Source of the DNA: Acanthosepion esculentum | Taxonomy: Eukaryota; Mollusca; Cephalopoda; Sepiida; Sepiidae | Reading direction: 5' to 3' | DNA: 64,000 nucleotides | Assembly: GCA_964036315.1 (NCBI GenBank) | Contig: OZ038485.1 | Location: 75,724,460-75,788,459, forward strand | Shown: piece after piece, positions 11,035 to 23,922 of the stretch | Position numbering within the stretch: the first letter of the stretch is position 1 | Layout of the letters: each line of letters opens with the position of its first letter | Notes under the pieces: generated by a model | Told to the model about the DNA's origin: nothing | The model's database searches: none | Seen by the model: the letters and a program-made list of their open reading frames with translations, nothing else | Position numbers and translations under genes: made by a program

Positions 11035-11432
11035 TACACTATTTTCATTGTTCGGACTATCATCCCCATCTTTGTTGACATATTTAAACTCAAGGACACA
11101 TGACACAGTGGATAAAGGTGTTAGTTAGATCCAGTGACAGGACCCAAAGAGTGTGAGTTCAATACCTGATTAAGGCAGTGGAGAACTTGGAGAGGGGAAT
11201 CAACAGGAGATAACTGATAACTGACATTCATTAGACATAGCACGTGGAACTAGAACAGTCTACCCCAGCGGGCGAAATAAAGGGTTCAGTTCGACATTCC
11301 AACCACCTGAAGAAGGCTAGAGTGTACAACGGCTGAAACGTTGTGATACATATGGCAACAAAGATGAGGACGATAGTCCAAACAATGTAAATAGTGTACA
11401 TAAAACCTCATCTCAGAAATATAGACAGATAC
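11035..11432 (+). mobile_element. Composite element: inverted tail fragment, tRNA-like head, Penelope-type tail
   Basis: About 11094-11180 looks like a tRNA-derived Pol III promoter region: an A-box-like 'acacagtggataaagg' and a B-box-like 'gtgagttcaatacc'. About 11205-11432 matches, base for base over long stretches, the tail at 55510-55745 and, inverted, 54779-54965. In the latter the tail is joined directly to a Penelope-type GIY-YIG coding fragment. The left end (11035-11088) is an inverted copy of 11345-11400, giving about 52-bp terminal inverted repeats. The hammerhead-like core is at 11307-11339. No coding capacity. It could be a SINE using a Penelope tail or a solo Penelope terminal repeat that contains a tRNA-like segment. 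Confidence 0.65.
11307..11339 (+). ncRNA. Hammerhead-like motif (tentative)
   Basis: CTGAAGA (11307-11313) and GAAAC (11335-11339) flank a hairpin of ggct...ggct that pairs with two G-U wobbles. Penelope-like elements are known to carry hammerhead ribozymes in their terminal repeats. The extra A after CTGAAGA does not fit the canonical core, so activity is uncertain. Confidence 0.3.
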
Positions 11433-12304
11433 ATAAGTTACACCTATCTCTAAGACTATTATGAGTCTATACAGAACCAATCTATCTGTGGATTCAAACC
11501 TTTCTCCTTCAATTCCCAAAATTTCATTGAAAGAGCAGTCTGGTGTTGTAATTTAGGGTTGGTAAAAGAGCACCTATGGGTATAAAATCTCTGTTTCCAT
11601 TTCACTGCAGAAATTCCAATATAAACATTATAATTTTTCATATTTTCTTTAGGGGAAATGGTTGCTTGATATATAACCCTAGTAGATCTGCATTTGCCCT
11701 CTACAATTTTCTTTATATTTAATTTACAGGAGGGTTCAGTACCAGGTTTGTTGTTTATTCCATCGAAATTCTTAAAATATAGTCATTATGTGAATTGATA
11801 ATGTTATTGGTACAGGAATAGCTAATTTTATTTATTTTCCTATTGAAGAAATTACTTAGAGGGTTGTTTTTATGAAAACATCTATTTATTAACTTTAGAA
11901 AATACTATCCGATATTAATATTTGAGAGTTTGCAAAAGGAAGTGGGGGGGGGTGAACCATATACTTTTTCTTTTTCTATTTCTGTCTACATTTCACTTTA
12001 GATATTTCAGTGTTAATTATGGAGGTTAGATAAGATAATTTATTTTTAAAATCACTTTTATGGAGAGCATTTTCATACAATTCTTTATTTTTATTAAAGA
12101 TGTTTATGTTGGACAATAATCGACTAATTCTAGTGCCAGCAGTGGTGGGTATCTGTCTCACAATGGCATTGGGGTGGTTAGAGTTAACATTAATATATTT
12201 GCTTTGTAATAATAAATACATTGAGCTCTTTTTGTGGATCAGTTTTAATATTTTATGTTACTAGGATCCACTTGGATTACATACCAATGGAGTTATTACC
12301 TTTA
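11433..12304. other. AT-rich DNA
   Basis: Two minus-strand frames of 60-81 codons occur (11459-11641, 11976-12221), but I recognise no family. A G8 run lies at 11943-11950. Nothing else supported. Confidence 0.5.
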
Positions 12305-14584
<2,280 letters not shown>

Positions 14585-14695
14585 AGTACCTCAGAAGTTC
14601 AAAGGGGGCATAAAGGAGAAAGCATTGCTGAGAACAAAAAAGCAGGAAGTTGTGGAGAACCATGATTGCCCCCATCCTGAAGAGAGAGAGAGAGA
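14585..14695 (+). mobile_element. Family C (RTE-type) LINE, short C-terminal fragment
   Basis: The sequence reads approximately FKGGIKEKALLRTKK then QEVVENHDCPHPE, or in the next frame KLWRTMIAPILK. This matches the end of the RTE-type polyprotein seen at 57780-58160 and, inverted, at 38175-38475 (pattern: lLRatKdRk.WR.MIAhvLKG). Only the last 35 or so codons remain. Confidence 0.5.
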
Positions 14696-14899
14696 AAGTA
14701 GGTTTTCATGAAGTAATTATATTCAAAGTATTGCAAAATTTCTTCTTTCTGGCTTAAGAACAAAATGTAATATATGATCCTTTAAATTTAATATAGTAAA
14801 AAGAAAAGACCTGATTTCACATCTTCAAGTGTAAAACCAGAAAAAATGTGCCAGCCTGGTATAATATAAAATCTTTATTACAGTTTACCAAATATTGTA

Positions 14900-15165
14900 T
14901 TCACTTAATTATTTCACTCCAATCAAGGCAACAAAGCTACTAAGATGCAGGGAGTGGAGTTACTGAGTGTGACAGACTATAAATAAAAGAAAAACATTAT
15001 AGAATATAAAAGAAGAGAAATTAAGAAGACTGAAAATAATGATTGACATCGCATTTAAATTTTTGAAGATCAAATTTGACTGAAAAGCAAGAAGCTGGAA
15101 GAGAGTTCCACAAGCGAGAAGTGTGAGAAAAGTGAAACTGTTAGTAACAGATTTATAATTAGTTT
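14900..15165 (-). mobile_element. Family J LINE, 3'-end fragment
   Basis: The minus strand reads about NSFTFLTLLACGTLFQLLAF then IFKNLNAMSIII, aligning with NSFMSRTSRLWNSLPYYCF and LQRFKCSVN. The family 3' terminus is at 14903-14945 ('atttcactccaatcaaggca' in plus orientation). A 5'-truncated, decayed copy. Confidence 0.75.
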
Positions 15166-16137
15166 ATATATAAGAGAAAAGCTTAGCTTCAAACCTGAAC
15201 AATAATAACCATTAGTTGCAAACAATGGTTCACTACATTCAATACATGAAGCTCACAAGATTCTGGATAAAGTTCTTTCAGTGTCAATACTTTTATTACA
15301 ATAATATATTTATTTCAGTGAGAAATGAGTTCTTACTGTAATTGTTTTGTTTTTTTTCTATGGTTTACAGTTTAAGAAAACAGTTTTATTACAATATTGT
15401 TGTGTCTTAATTGAATGAAAATAAGGAATATTGCTGGTAGGATACTGTAATAATGATACTAAAATGCATATTTTTTTTTTGTTTCATCATGTCATGTATG
15501 GAATTCTGTAGAGGACACAGTTTATAATTCAGGAAGGTCAATATTCATATGCTTCCCATAGACATGAGCAGCTGCCTCATCTCCAGTCAATGAAATTGCT
15601 TTGCTTCATGCTCTGAAATTCATCCAATATATCATGGTGTTCAATATCAGATTTTCCATTCATAAAAAACAAAAATAAATTTTAAAGATTAATTAAAAAT
15701 TATTCAGTCATTCAAAATAGTTTTTATCTGCATCTGTAGAGTTATTCCATCTTAGCAACAAACTAGTGATTTCATTCCTAAAGAATTCTTCATTCAAAAA
15801 ATTGATAAATTTACTGAAGGAATCAAAGTCTCCAAGCATAGAATCTTCAACTTTGGCCTTCTTGACTTCATTATCAAGTAACTGTCAAAAGTAGTATGAC
15901 TCATATGTGGAATTAGTAATACTAAATACTTATAGTAATCAGGTAAAAATTCCAAATTTTCCTTTTCTTTAACCAATGGATTAGCTTTTAATTTTGATTT
16001 ATTTTGAATATGTATTTGGTTAATATTATTTTTCATAAATATCAATATATTTAAAATAATTTAGACTATACAGAGCAAAAGCTCCAAGTATTTTCAATAT
16101 TTACACAATATCATTAATGACAATACAAATACAAGTT

Positions 16138-16171
<34 letters not shown>

Positions 16172-17210
16172 TCATACTTATAGTATTATGTATACATGTT
16201 TATATTCTGTGAGTTAAGATTCGCAGATGAAAGGCCAGCAAGGAAATGGGAAAATGCTAGAGGGAAATAAGATTGAAAACTCTACTTTGACGAAAGTGAT
16301 TTTATCAGTTTCATTTTGCTATCCGACGTTAAAAAGAAAGAAATTGATGAAAACTGTTTGGTTTAAGAACCATACTGATAGGGATAAAATTGAAACAAAT
16401 ATTTTCACTTTAAAATGCAAGTGCCAAGATTCCACTATGTCAACTAAAATACATGTGTTTTTAGCCAACTATTTGATTCACTGTAAGACCACAAGAAGAG
16501 AAAGTATTTTTAAAGGATCAGTGATTTTCTAGAAAGTCATAGAAACCTGAGTGAAGGCCCAATAACAGTGGTTTACTATCAAAGTACTTACTAAACAGAA
16601 ACTATAATTAATATTTGATATTTATATCTGATGAGTATTGTAGATGTTATTTATATTTTTTACAAAATTCTATTCACCCTAGTATGAAATCAATGTTTTC
16701 CTTGTTTTGGAACTTTTGATAACAGATGTCACTCACAAGGTGAAATAGTAATAATGCCTGTCTTAGTATGAACTCCATAGCAACTGCAGTATCAATACAA
16801 AATAGGCAGGTATAATAGTTATGCACTTTGAAAATAATGAATATGACGATGCTACCAGATAAAAATATCTCTCTTGAGGAATCAGATATATTCAACAAGT
16901 ATAAAGAATTGCAAGCAGAAATAAGAAGTTGCAGCAGCAAACTTTTATTCTAAATGTGGCTGTTTCTGCTACTCTTGCAGAGATAAAGAATGGATATTTG
17001 AAGAATATGAGTGAATTGTCAGATGACTCATTGTAGAAATCACATGAATTGTATTAATGAGCATCACCTGCATTCTGTGTAAAGATCTAATGGTTTCAAA
17101 GGGCAAAAATTATCACATATTATTTCATACAAAAAAAACAAAAAAAGTTTCAGGCATCATTAGTTGATATTAAAAGTTTGTATTAATATGTCAGATTATT
17201 CATTTAGGAG

Positions 17211-17211
<1 letters not shown>
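15166..17211. other. AT-rich DNA
   Basis: Contains a (TAA)n tract at 16139-16168. Frames of 83-101 codons (for example 16227-16532) have no recognisable features beyond AT-biased composition. No gene. Confidence 0.5.
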
Positions 17212-17258
<47 letters not shown>

Positions 17259-17276
17259 ACATATATATATATATGT

Positions 17277-17311
<35 letters not shown>
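17212..17311. repeat. (TA)n microsatellite with two 'tgtaacata' interruptions
   Basis: TA run broken by 'atgtaacata' at about 17254 and 17273. The same interruption begins the (TA)n at 17843 on the far side of the adjacent foldback element. Confidence 0.9.
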
Positions 17312-17313
<2 letters not shown>

Positions 17314-17738
17314 TTTAAAAATCAGCAGATGAGTTGAATTCGCTACCTTGGTTTACAGTATCCTCAGGCAATTTTTATCAATTGCCCTCCCAATGCTTTA
17401 TTTTTTTAAAAAACTAATGAACACCATATTATTTTTTATAAAAAAATAAATAAATAAACACACAATGTTGGGTGTAACAGAAAGGGGGGAGTAGGATGTA
17501 AAGAAAAGAAGAAGAAGAAGAAAAAAAAAGTAAGGCTATTATAAAAGTATCAGTGGGGAGTTAATTGAAATGTACATTTTTTTATCCAGCCTCATATGTG
17601 CTTAAGAGGTATTTATTTCTTAATAAGTTTGCAAGGACTCAAGAAAGCGTTGAGAAGTCAATTGATTAAAATCACCTGAGGATACTGTAAGGTTGAAACC
17701 AAGGTAGCGGATTCAACTGATCTCCTGATTTTTAAAGT
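17312..17738. mobile_element. Foldback element, about 427 bp, with roughly 75-bp inverted termini
   Basis: The left arm 17312-17384 and right arm 17659-17738 are imperfect reverse complements. They share 'actttaaaaatcag', then 'cgctaccttggttt', 'acagtatcctcagg' and 'tcaattg', with a few bases inserted in the right arm. The interior has no open frame of note. The left edge abuts (TA)n. The structure fits a MITE or other foldback DNA element; no target duplication can be read in the TA tract. Confidence 0.75.
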
Positions 17739-17844
17739 TAAAAGCACTACATTATTTATACTTTTATTTTATTTTTTTCAAATGTGCACTTTTTAATACT
17801 GCTGTTTCCTGGTCTGATTGAACTGTGACCGTTAACTTTTATGT

Positions 17845-17899
<55 letters not shown>
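17845..17899. repeat. (TA)n microsatellite
   Basis: TA run of about 50 bases preceded by 'atgtaaca'. Confidence 0.95.
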
Positions 17900-17901
<2 letters not shown>

Positions 17902-19429
17902 TCTCACTCAAACAATCAGAAACTGCTTTACAGTCATCTTGAAGCTATTTTGACAAAACTAAATATTTGAAAATTGTCCGCAAATGAACTCTGGGCTATG
18001 GATACTATTTTAATAAACAAAATATTGGTCATTTTTCTTGCATAAATGACTATACTAGTTAAAAGAAATTGCCTACATGTGTCTTAATCAAGACATTTAA
18101 ATTTCTTACTATATACAGTTTGTTTTTTTTTCAATAATTAAAAGATTGTGATGAATATGTTTTTATAATAATCCATTTATCATAGATCCTCTTTTAAGGA
18201 AATACTTGCAATTTAATTTTGATAAAAAACACATGAAACACCAGAGAGCATATTAATTCAAAAACTTTCTTGACATCCTAAAAGGTTCTAGAGATGTGGT
18301 AAGAGAATCATAAGAAGGTTAAGAATATTCACATTGCAGCAATTTTGGGATTAGCATAATTTAGAAGGTGCTGGAGATTTGAGGAAACATGCTGTCATTT
18401 GATCCTTATTGAAAACTGCCAAGCACCACGTGTGAACATATCCATCATCATCCTTATCATCTTTAATAACAAATAATAATAAGAATTATACTGATAATAA
18501 TGACATTCATCCGGTTCAAGCAAAAATGGCAACCATTTGTAATTGATAAAGGAAGAATATACAATCAACAATAAATAATAATTTAACTCTAGCTGACCAC
18601 AATGAATCCAAGAGACAGTAAAACAGAGAAAAAGCATTTTCATCTATCCTAAGCAACTATTCAACAGTACTGGAACAAATAAATTTTCAAAAACCAGGAT
18701 TTCAAATTCTATTTCAAGAAAGGAAAAATTTTTTTACTTGAAAGATTGGTGCAACACAATCTTCCTATTTCTGTTTCTCTCATTAGGCCCTGTGACATAC
18801 AAAGCAAAACTTAGTAATATCAATAAAACTAAAATAGAAAGAAATAACAAAAAAGCAAGAATGTTAAGAAAGCTGCTAAGTATTGAGAAGACTTGATATA
18901 TTTTGACTTACTGCAGAATCTAACACAAATAAAAGATAAAAATTAACACAACTACAGCTACTGTTAATACATCTGTGACTAGCAATAATAATAAAAATTA
19001 AAAACTACACACAGAAACAATGCCTTCTCATGCATAAGGCATTGTCATCAGTAAAAATATTTGTTAAAGAATATGACTAAATAAATATAAAATCTTGAAA
19101 GGAAATTTAAAAAAATGTGGTGGCTTCAGACTACTGTCATTCCTATAATTTAAGCCCTGGGTACAATCAAAAATGTACAGATAGAAGCATTAACAAGATT
19201 CCTAGTAGCCACTGTTTTCAAGAATTTTTTAAAAATTGCACAAGTGGAACTACTCATCTATTTAGGAGAGTGTTATCAATGTAAAGGATCTATAAACACT
19301 GTACATGTTAAGTATCACTTAACATCAGAATTTTTGCAAACAGAATGCATATATCTACTACCTTGCCTTACCCCATGTCTTAGGCAGTGATCTGGTAAGG
19401 GGTTATACTTGATAGAAAGCAAAAGACAT
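17900..19429. other. AT-rich DNA
   Basis: No gene or repeat family recognised. A short hairpin (caatgcctt/aaggcattg) lies at about 19018-19045. Confidence 0.5.
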
Positions 19430-19460
19430 TGATGATGATGATGATAATAATAATAATAAT
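19430..19460. repeat. (GAT)n(AAT)n tract at the left edge of the R4/Dong-like element
   Basis: The trinucleotide run stops exactly where the 5' unit of family R starts (gtgccatgctcc, 19461). R4/Dong-clade LINEs are known for insertion into TAA repeats. Confidence 0.8.
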
Positions 19461-19610
19461 GTGCCATGCTCCAAAAATGTAAGAAATGGTAAATATTGTA
19501 CCATTTTTTTCAACTATACTTTTCCTGTACTTCTTCTGTACTATGATTCTAAATCCCTTTGACTTAATTTAACTTTAATTGTTTCATTTGGATTTTCTGT
19601 CTCTATCACT
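19461..19610 (+). repeat. Family R 5' unit A
   Basis: Matches 23638-23775 in order: gtgccatgctcc, tgtaagaaatggtaaatatt, caactatacttttc, actatgattctaaatccctt. The unit continues into the (TA)n tract in which family J is inserted. Confidence 0.85.
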
Positions 19611-19613
19611 ATA

Positions 19614-19614
<1 letters not shown>

Positions 19615-19672
<58 letters not shown>
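19615..19672. repeat. (TA)n tract at the 3' side of the nested LINE
   Basis: TA run ending in tgtgtgtg, directly next to the T-rich 3' terminus of the minus-strand LINE. Confidence 0.9.
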
Positions 19673-19900
19673 TTTTTTTAATTTTTTTTTTAAGCGTATC
19701 ACCCCAAGCAAGGCTGGAGGCCACTATCACGCAAGGGGTTATAGAAGGGTTGGAGGAAGAGCAGATAGGAGTGGTAAAGGAGAGGATGTGGAGAAAGAGA
19801 AAGACAGTGGGTCGATCAAGGCAAGGGGGTTACAGAAGATTTGGAGCGAGAGCAGATAGGAATGAAAGATGAAAGGATGTGGAGAAGGGAAGTGGATAGA

Positions 19901-20521
19901 TCAAGGCAACTGGAGATGTCGATTGACGCTACACTTAAACCGTTGGAGATTGTATTTGTCAGGGAAACAGTAATAGGGAAGGGAGTTCCATAGGCGAGAT
20001 GTGCGAGACATGAAGCTATTGGAGTAGAAGAGATGTCTACATCTAACAGTTTCAATGGTGTAGGAGTGGGAATGGGATGCCAGCCTCGTAGGACGTTTAA
20101 ATTCACAAGGCCTAGGGACAAGTGAAAGCAGCTCCTCGGAGCAATTACCATGAAAGTACTTGTAAAAAAGGCAGAGCGAGGCAACATCGCATCTGTGAGA
20201 GAGCGACTGCAGACGAGATGACAGATCAGGGCCAATCACATTGCATATCCGTCTCTGGATCTTATCAAGAACCCTGAGGCAAACAGCAGGGGCCCCAGAC
20301 CATATATGGCAGCAATACTCCATGCAAGGGCGAATGGTCGATTTATAGACTTGGAGGATCGATTCCGGGGAGAAAAATTTCCTGGCTCGGCACAGGGAAC
20401 CAACTTTCCTTGCGGTGGATGATGCAACTGACTCGATGTATTTGTTCCATCTCAGATCAGCGGACAGCGTGAGACCGAGCAGCCGCAGAGAGGAGCTCTC
20501 GAGAAGTTGGTCTTCAGACAT
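19901..20521 (-). pseudogene. Family J reverse transcriptase, thumb and C-terminal part
   Basis: 206 codons: LRLLGLTLSADLRWNKYIES, ARKFFSPESILQVYKSTIRP, IQRRICNVIGPDLSSRLQSL and the jockey/CR1-type ending SRLWNSLP...NLQRFKCSVNRHLQ. It is open to its natural stop, but cut off from the palm by the replaced segment at 20545-20655. The equivalent of the plus-strand copy's 61340-61948. Confidence 0.85.
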
Positions 20522-20544
20522 TCTAATGGGATGCAGGGATGGAT

Positions 20545-20655
20545 CCGTGTGGTGGTTCAGCCAATTTCATATATAATTTTATTTCATTGTCTAAAATGAT
20601 CGAAACAATCTGCCTAGTGCCACGAGGTACATAAGGCGAGGTTTCTGTAATTAAA
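20545..20655. other. Segment of unknown origin replacing part of family J RT
   Basis: In the plus-strand copy about 105 bases here code SLAAKIEKDLQSVVIWDEKW and onward. In this copy they are replaced by unrelated sequence of similar length, ending (minus strand) in an AATAAA-containing AT-rich stretch. Confidence 0.6.
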
Positions 20656-20662
20656 TTACCCG

Positions 20663-21523
20663 TCAGGTTAACTTTGTCAGCATCACTAGATTTGTGTTTG
20701 AGGCAGGAGTAAATTGTGGTGTCGTCAGCGTAGATGCTGATTGGGAGTCTATGGTGTCAGGAAGGTCATTTATAAATACGAGGAACAGAGTAGGGCCTAG
20801 GATGGAGTCTTGAGAAACATCTGCGTTAGTGGGATAGGAGCTGGAGATGAATCCACTAAGAACGACCTTCAATTCCCGGTTTGACAGGAATTATTGTATT
20901 AGGTCAAACAATCGACCTGTGATACCATAACCCTGGAGCTTGCGAAGAAGGCCGGCATGCCAAACTCTATCAAATGCTTTGGAGATGTTAAGGGCCATGG
21001 CACGAGCTTCACCTTTATTATGGATAGCTTGGTAGACAAATTCAGTGATGGCCGTAAGCACATCGGCAGTAGATCGGGCAAAGTGGAAACCATACTGCTT
21101 GTCTGAGAGCAGATCATGGGATATCAGATGATTAATCACTTCGGTGTTGATAATGGCCTCGAAGTCTTTGCCGAAGAGGGGTAGGAGACTGATAGGACGG
21201 TAATTGGAAGGGTAGGAGGGGTCACCAGAGTTCTTAAAGACAGGAACAATGGTTGAGGGCTTCCAGCAGTCAGGAAAACAGGACTCCTTGAGGCAGCGGT
21301 TGTATAATTTAGAGAGGGCAGGCGCCAGTTCAGGTGCGCATTTCTTCAGGACAATGGCTGGTATCCCGTTATCAACAGTAGCCTTGTGGTGATCTAAGTT
21401 AGAAATAATGCCCAATACCGACGACGGGGTTATGTGCAATTCATCCAAGAGGGCCTCAGTTCTGGGAGGGAAATCAGGCAAGAGTCTAGCGTAGAATTGG
21501 AAGAAAACTTCCGAGCAAAGCAT
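20663..21523 (-). pseudogene. Family J reverse transcriptase, N-terminal and palm part (frameshifted)
   Basis: From 21523 to 20891 the frame gives VPVFKNSGDPSYPSNYRPIS, DKQYGFHFARSTADVLTAIT and MALNISKAFDRVWHAGLLRK. A stop follows, and 20872-20663 gives SQDSILGPTLFLVFINDLPD. The next residues should be the YADD active site, but a frameshift turns them into SASTLTTPQFTPAS, so the palm is inactive. The Gly of the usual G-x-x-Q-G-S motif is also changed (SQDS). Confidence 0.85.
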
Positions 21524-22785
21524 TCGGCCTTGTCGGCAGAGGTGGTCAGGACCTCAAACTGATTGAACAGGGGAGGAATGGAGGGTTTGTTATTGTTCAG
21601 AACGCTCTTGCAGAGGTGCCAATAATCTTTGGAGCCAAATTTGCAGGATGCAATATGTTCCTTCATCCGAGCAGCAAATAGTGACTTGGCATCGTCGAGG
21701 ATACACTTACACTCGTTACGGGCAGAGGTAAATAGACGTCTATTGGAGTCAGACATATCACTAGGAAAACGGTGGAAGAAGTGGTTCCTATGGGCAATGG
21801 CGGCTGAGCAAGCAGCTGTGAACCAGGGGGAGGAGCGAGGTTTGACCTTGAATTTCCTGGAGGGGATGAAAGCTTCGATACCGGCTTTAATCCAGGAGGA
21901 GAACTCTGAAGCACAATCTTGAATGGGGAGCTTAAATACAGCATCCCAGGGGACATCGCGGAGGAAGTCACGAAACGAGTCCCAGTCAGCCCGTTGGTAG
22001 CAGAATGTGGTTCTGGTGGTAGGAGGCTCCTTGCAGGGGGTGGGGCTGAAGGAGATGCTAACAGACACTACAGCATGATCGGAGTTACCGATAGGACAGA
22101 GCTGCGTGGCACTACAAGATTCAGGGATGGAGGTAAAACACAGGTCGAGGAGTGAGGCCTTACAGTCACAGTTGTAAGCAAAACGCGTGGGGAAATCGAT
22201 TATCTGAGTGAGGGATTGAGAGACTGAAAAGTTGAGAGTATGAATGTCTGCGAGTTCGGTAGTAGCGTTCTTAAGCCATTGGTTGTGATGGGCGTTAAAA
22301 TCGCCAAACACAAATATGTGAGCGTACGGATGGACAGAGAGGGCCCTATCTATGCTGTCAGAAATGACATCGAGTATCCTACAGTCCTGAGAGGATGGAG
22401 AGCAGTAGTGGAAGAAAAGATAGCTTTCAGCATTGAGAAGAGATAGCCGGAGATACAAGTACGAATGATCCGGCGATTCGAGAGAGCACTCTCTAGCCAG
22501 AAGGAGATGGTCCTTGACGTAGACACCCAGGCCATGCATGTGGGTTAGAGAGTCTTTTCTAAGGAGAGGAAGGTATCCAGGGATCGAGAGATCAGAGGAA
22601 GGGATAGAGGAGTCAAGATTGGTCTCACACAGGGCCAGTATATCTGGGCACTTAGCAATGAGGAAAGACTCAATGCTGCAGAAGTTGGTTCTAATGCCAC
22701 GGATGTTGGAGAAGGAGATATTTAAAGGTTTGGGTGATTTTTGGAAGGTTGGTTTAGGTTTATATTTCTGGTTTTTGTAATTCAT
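21430..22785 (-). pseudogene. Family J endonuclease and RT entry
   Basis: A frame of 451 codons starting MNYKNQKYKPK. Residues about 20-230 form an apurinic-type endonuclease: SFSNIRGIRTNF, the catalytic-glutamate region ALCETNLDSS, FVFGDFNAHHNQWL and the closing SDHAVVSVSI. Residues about 270-440 are the linker towards RT (SPWFTAACSAAIAHRNHFFH, DYWHLCKSVLNNNKPSIPPL). This enzyme nicks target DNA to prime reverse transcription. The frame is intact to about 21500, where a shift moves RT into another frame (21523-20891). The start is supported by a similar start in the plus-strand copy, which has lost one base just after it. Confidence 0.85.
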
Positions 22786-23147
22786 GTGGGTAATTGGTGT
22801 TGGAAAAAGAGAAGGCCTGAGTTAAAGGAAGCCGACGGTTATCACCCATGACGCTGGCAGAGAGGGGGTTTGACACAGCCTGAATCAAAATGTGGCCTCA
22901 GGGTTGCCCACCGGAGATGACTGCAGGGACACCTATCCATGCGCGACATGGCACTACAGACACCCCGATATTATGCAACTGTTGATCAGAGCAGCCGCTC
23001 AAGACGCTACGTTCAAGAGTTAGGGCTCCTAACTACCAGTCGGAAACAGCAACCAGGGAACTGTCAACCGTGTACCCTCAGAATGAACAGGCAATGCCAC
23101 AGACTGCACGCATCACAGGCGAAACACAGCAGCACTAGTACAGAGGC

Positions 23148-23175
23148 CAGAGAGAGAGAGAGAGAGAGAGAGATC
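23148..23175. repeat. (AG)n run inside the family J leader
   Basis: The matching (CT)n is at 58669-58712 in the plus-strand copy at the same place, so the run belongs to the element. Confidence 0.85.
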
Positions 23176-23254
23176 CGGGAACCCCTTCCTAAACACATTC
23201 GTGTCCAATAGAGGGGAGAGGAGTAGTGTAGACCGGGCAGTAGGAAAGCCTACC

Positions 23255-23258
<4 letters not shown>

Positions 23259-23306
<48 letters not shown>
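23259..23306. repeat. (TA)n tract at the 5' side of the nested LINE
   Basis: TA run directly next to the leader of family J; it pairs with the tract at 19615-19672. Confidence 0.9.
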
Positions 23307-23307
<1 letters not shown>

Positions 23308-23637
23308 CTTTATCTGCATGTACATGTGTATATGTCCGCATGGGTAGGGATCATATTGAATGATTTTTTTTTCATGGCTACAGGTGTAATTATCTAACAA
23401 TGTTCTGCCTTTTGTCTTCTCTTTGAGTAAAAATGTAAAATTTATCATTTAGTAGTGTCTAGTATTTTGAGAGATGACTGGAAATGTATTTTTTTTCCCC
23501 TTACCTCTACCCCTTTGTTTAATGAATTCTTGGATACGCCTCCTCCCAAACTGTAGTAGAATGTCCAGCCTACCCCATAAAATGTGATAAGTATCTGTTG
23601 TTGGCGATGGAGAGTTGAACATTTGTGGAAATCACTT

Positions 23638-23850
23638 GTGCCATGCTCCGAAAATGTAAGAAATGGTAAATATTGTAACATATTTTTTTTCAACTATACT
23701 TTTCATGTACTTCTTCACTACTATGATTCTAAATCCCTTTGACTCAATTTAACTTTGTTTCATTTGGATTCCCTTTTCTCTTTCCTTTTTCTTCCCTTTT
23801 TTTTATATATATATATATAACTCTATATACTACAATCTGATACTCCCCCT
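23638..23850 (+). repeat. Family R 5' unit B
   Basis: Second copy of the 19461 unit (about 90% identical over 130 bases), followed by a short (TA)n at 23803-23820 and 'aactctatatac'. It lies just upstream of the coding region. Confidence 0.8.
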
Positions 23851-23922
23851 GGGAGTTGTAACTCCGACTTATACTAAGTTAAAACTTAGTATATTCTACC
23901 CCACTGAATACAATACATTTTT

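Larger units (their letters stand above)
19673..23258 (-). mobile_element. Family J: jockey-like LINE, nearly full length, nested and inverted
   Basis: About 3.6 kb, markedly richer in GC than its flanks. From the 5' end (high coordinates): a leader of about 470 bases with an internal (CT)n at about 23148-23175, an AP-type endonuclease and RT coding region starting at 22785, and a short 3' region ending in the family terminus at about 19690-19730. Both ends touch (TA)n. It is about 90% identical by eye to the plus-strand copy at 58628-62170, so both are fairly recent. The coding region has at least three lesions (near 21500, 20880 and 20750) plus a replaced segment at 20545-20655. No separate gag ORF is present, so this is either a single-ORF family or a family with a truncated 5' end. 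Confidence 0.85.
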
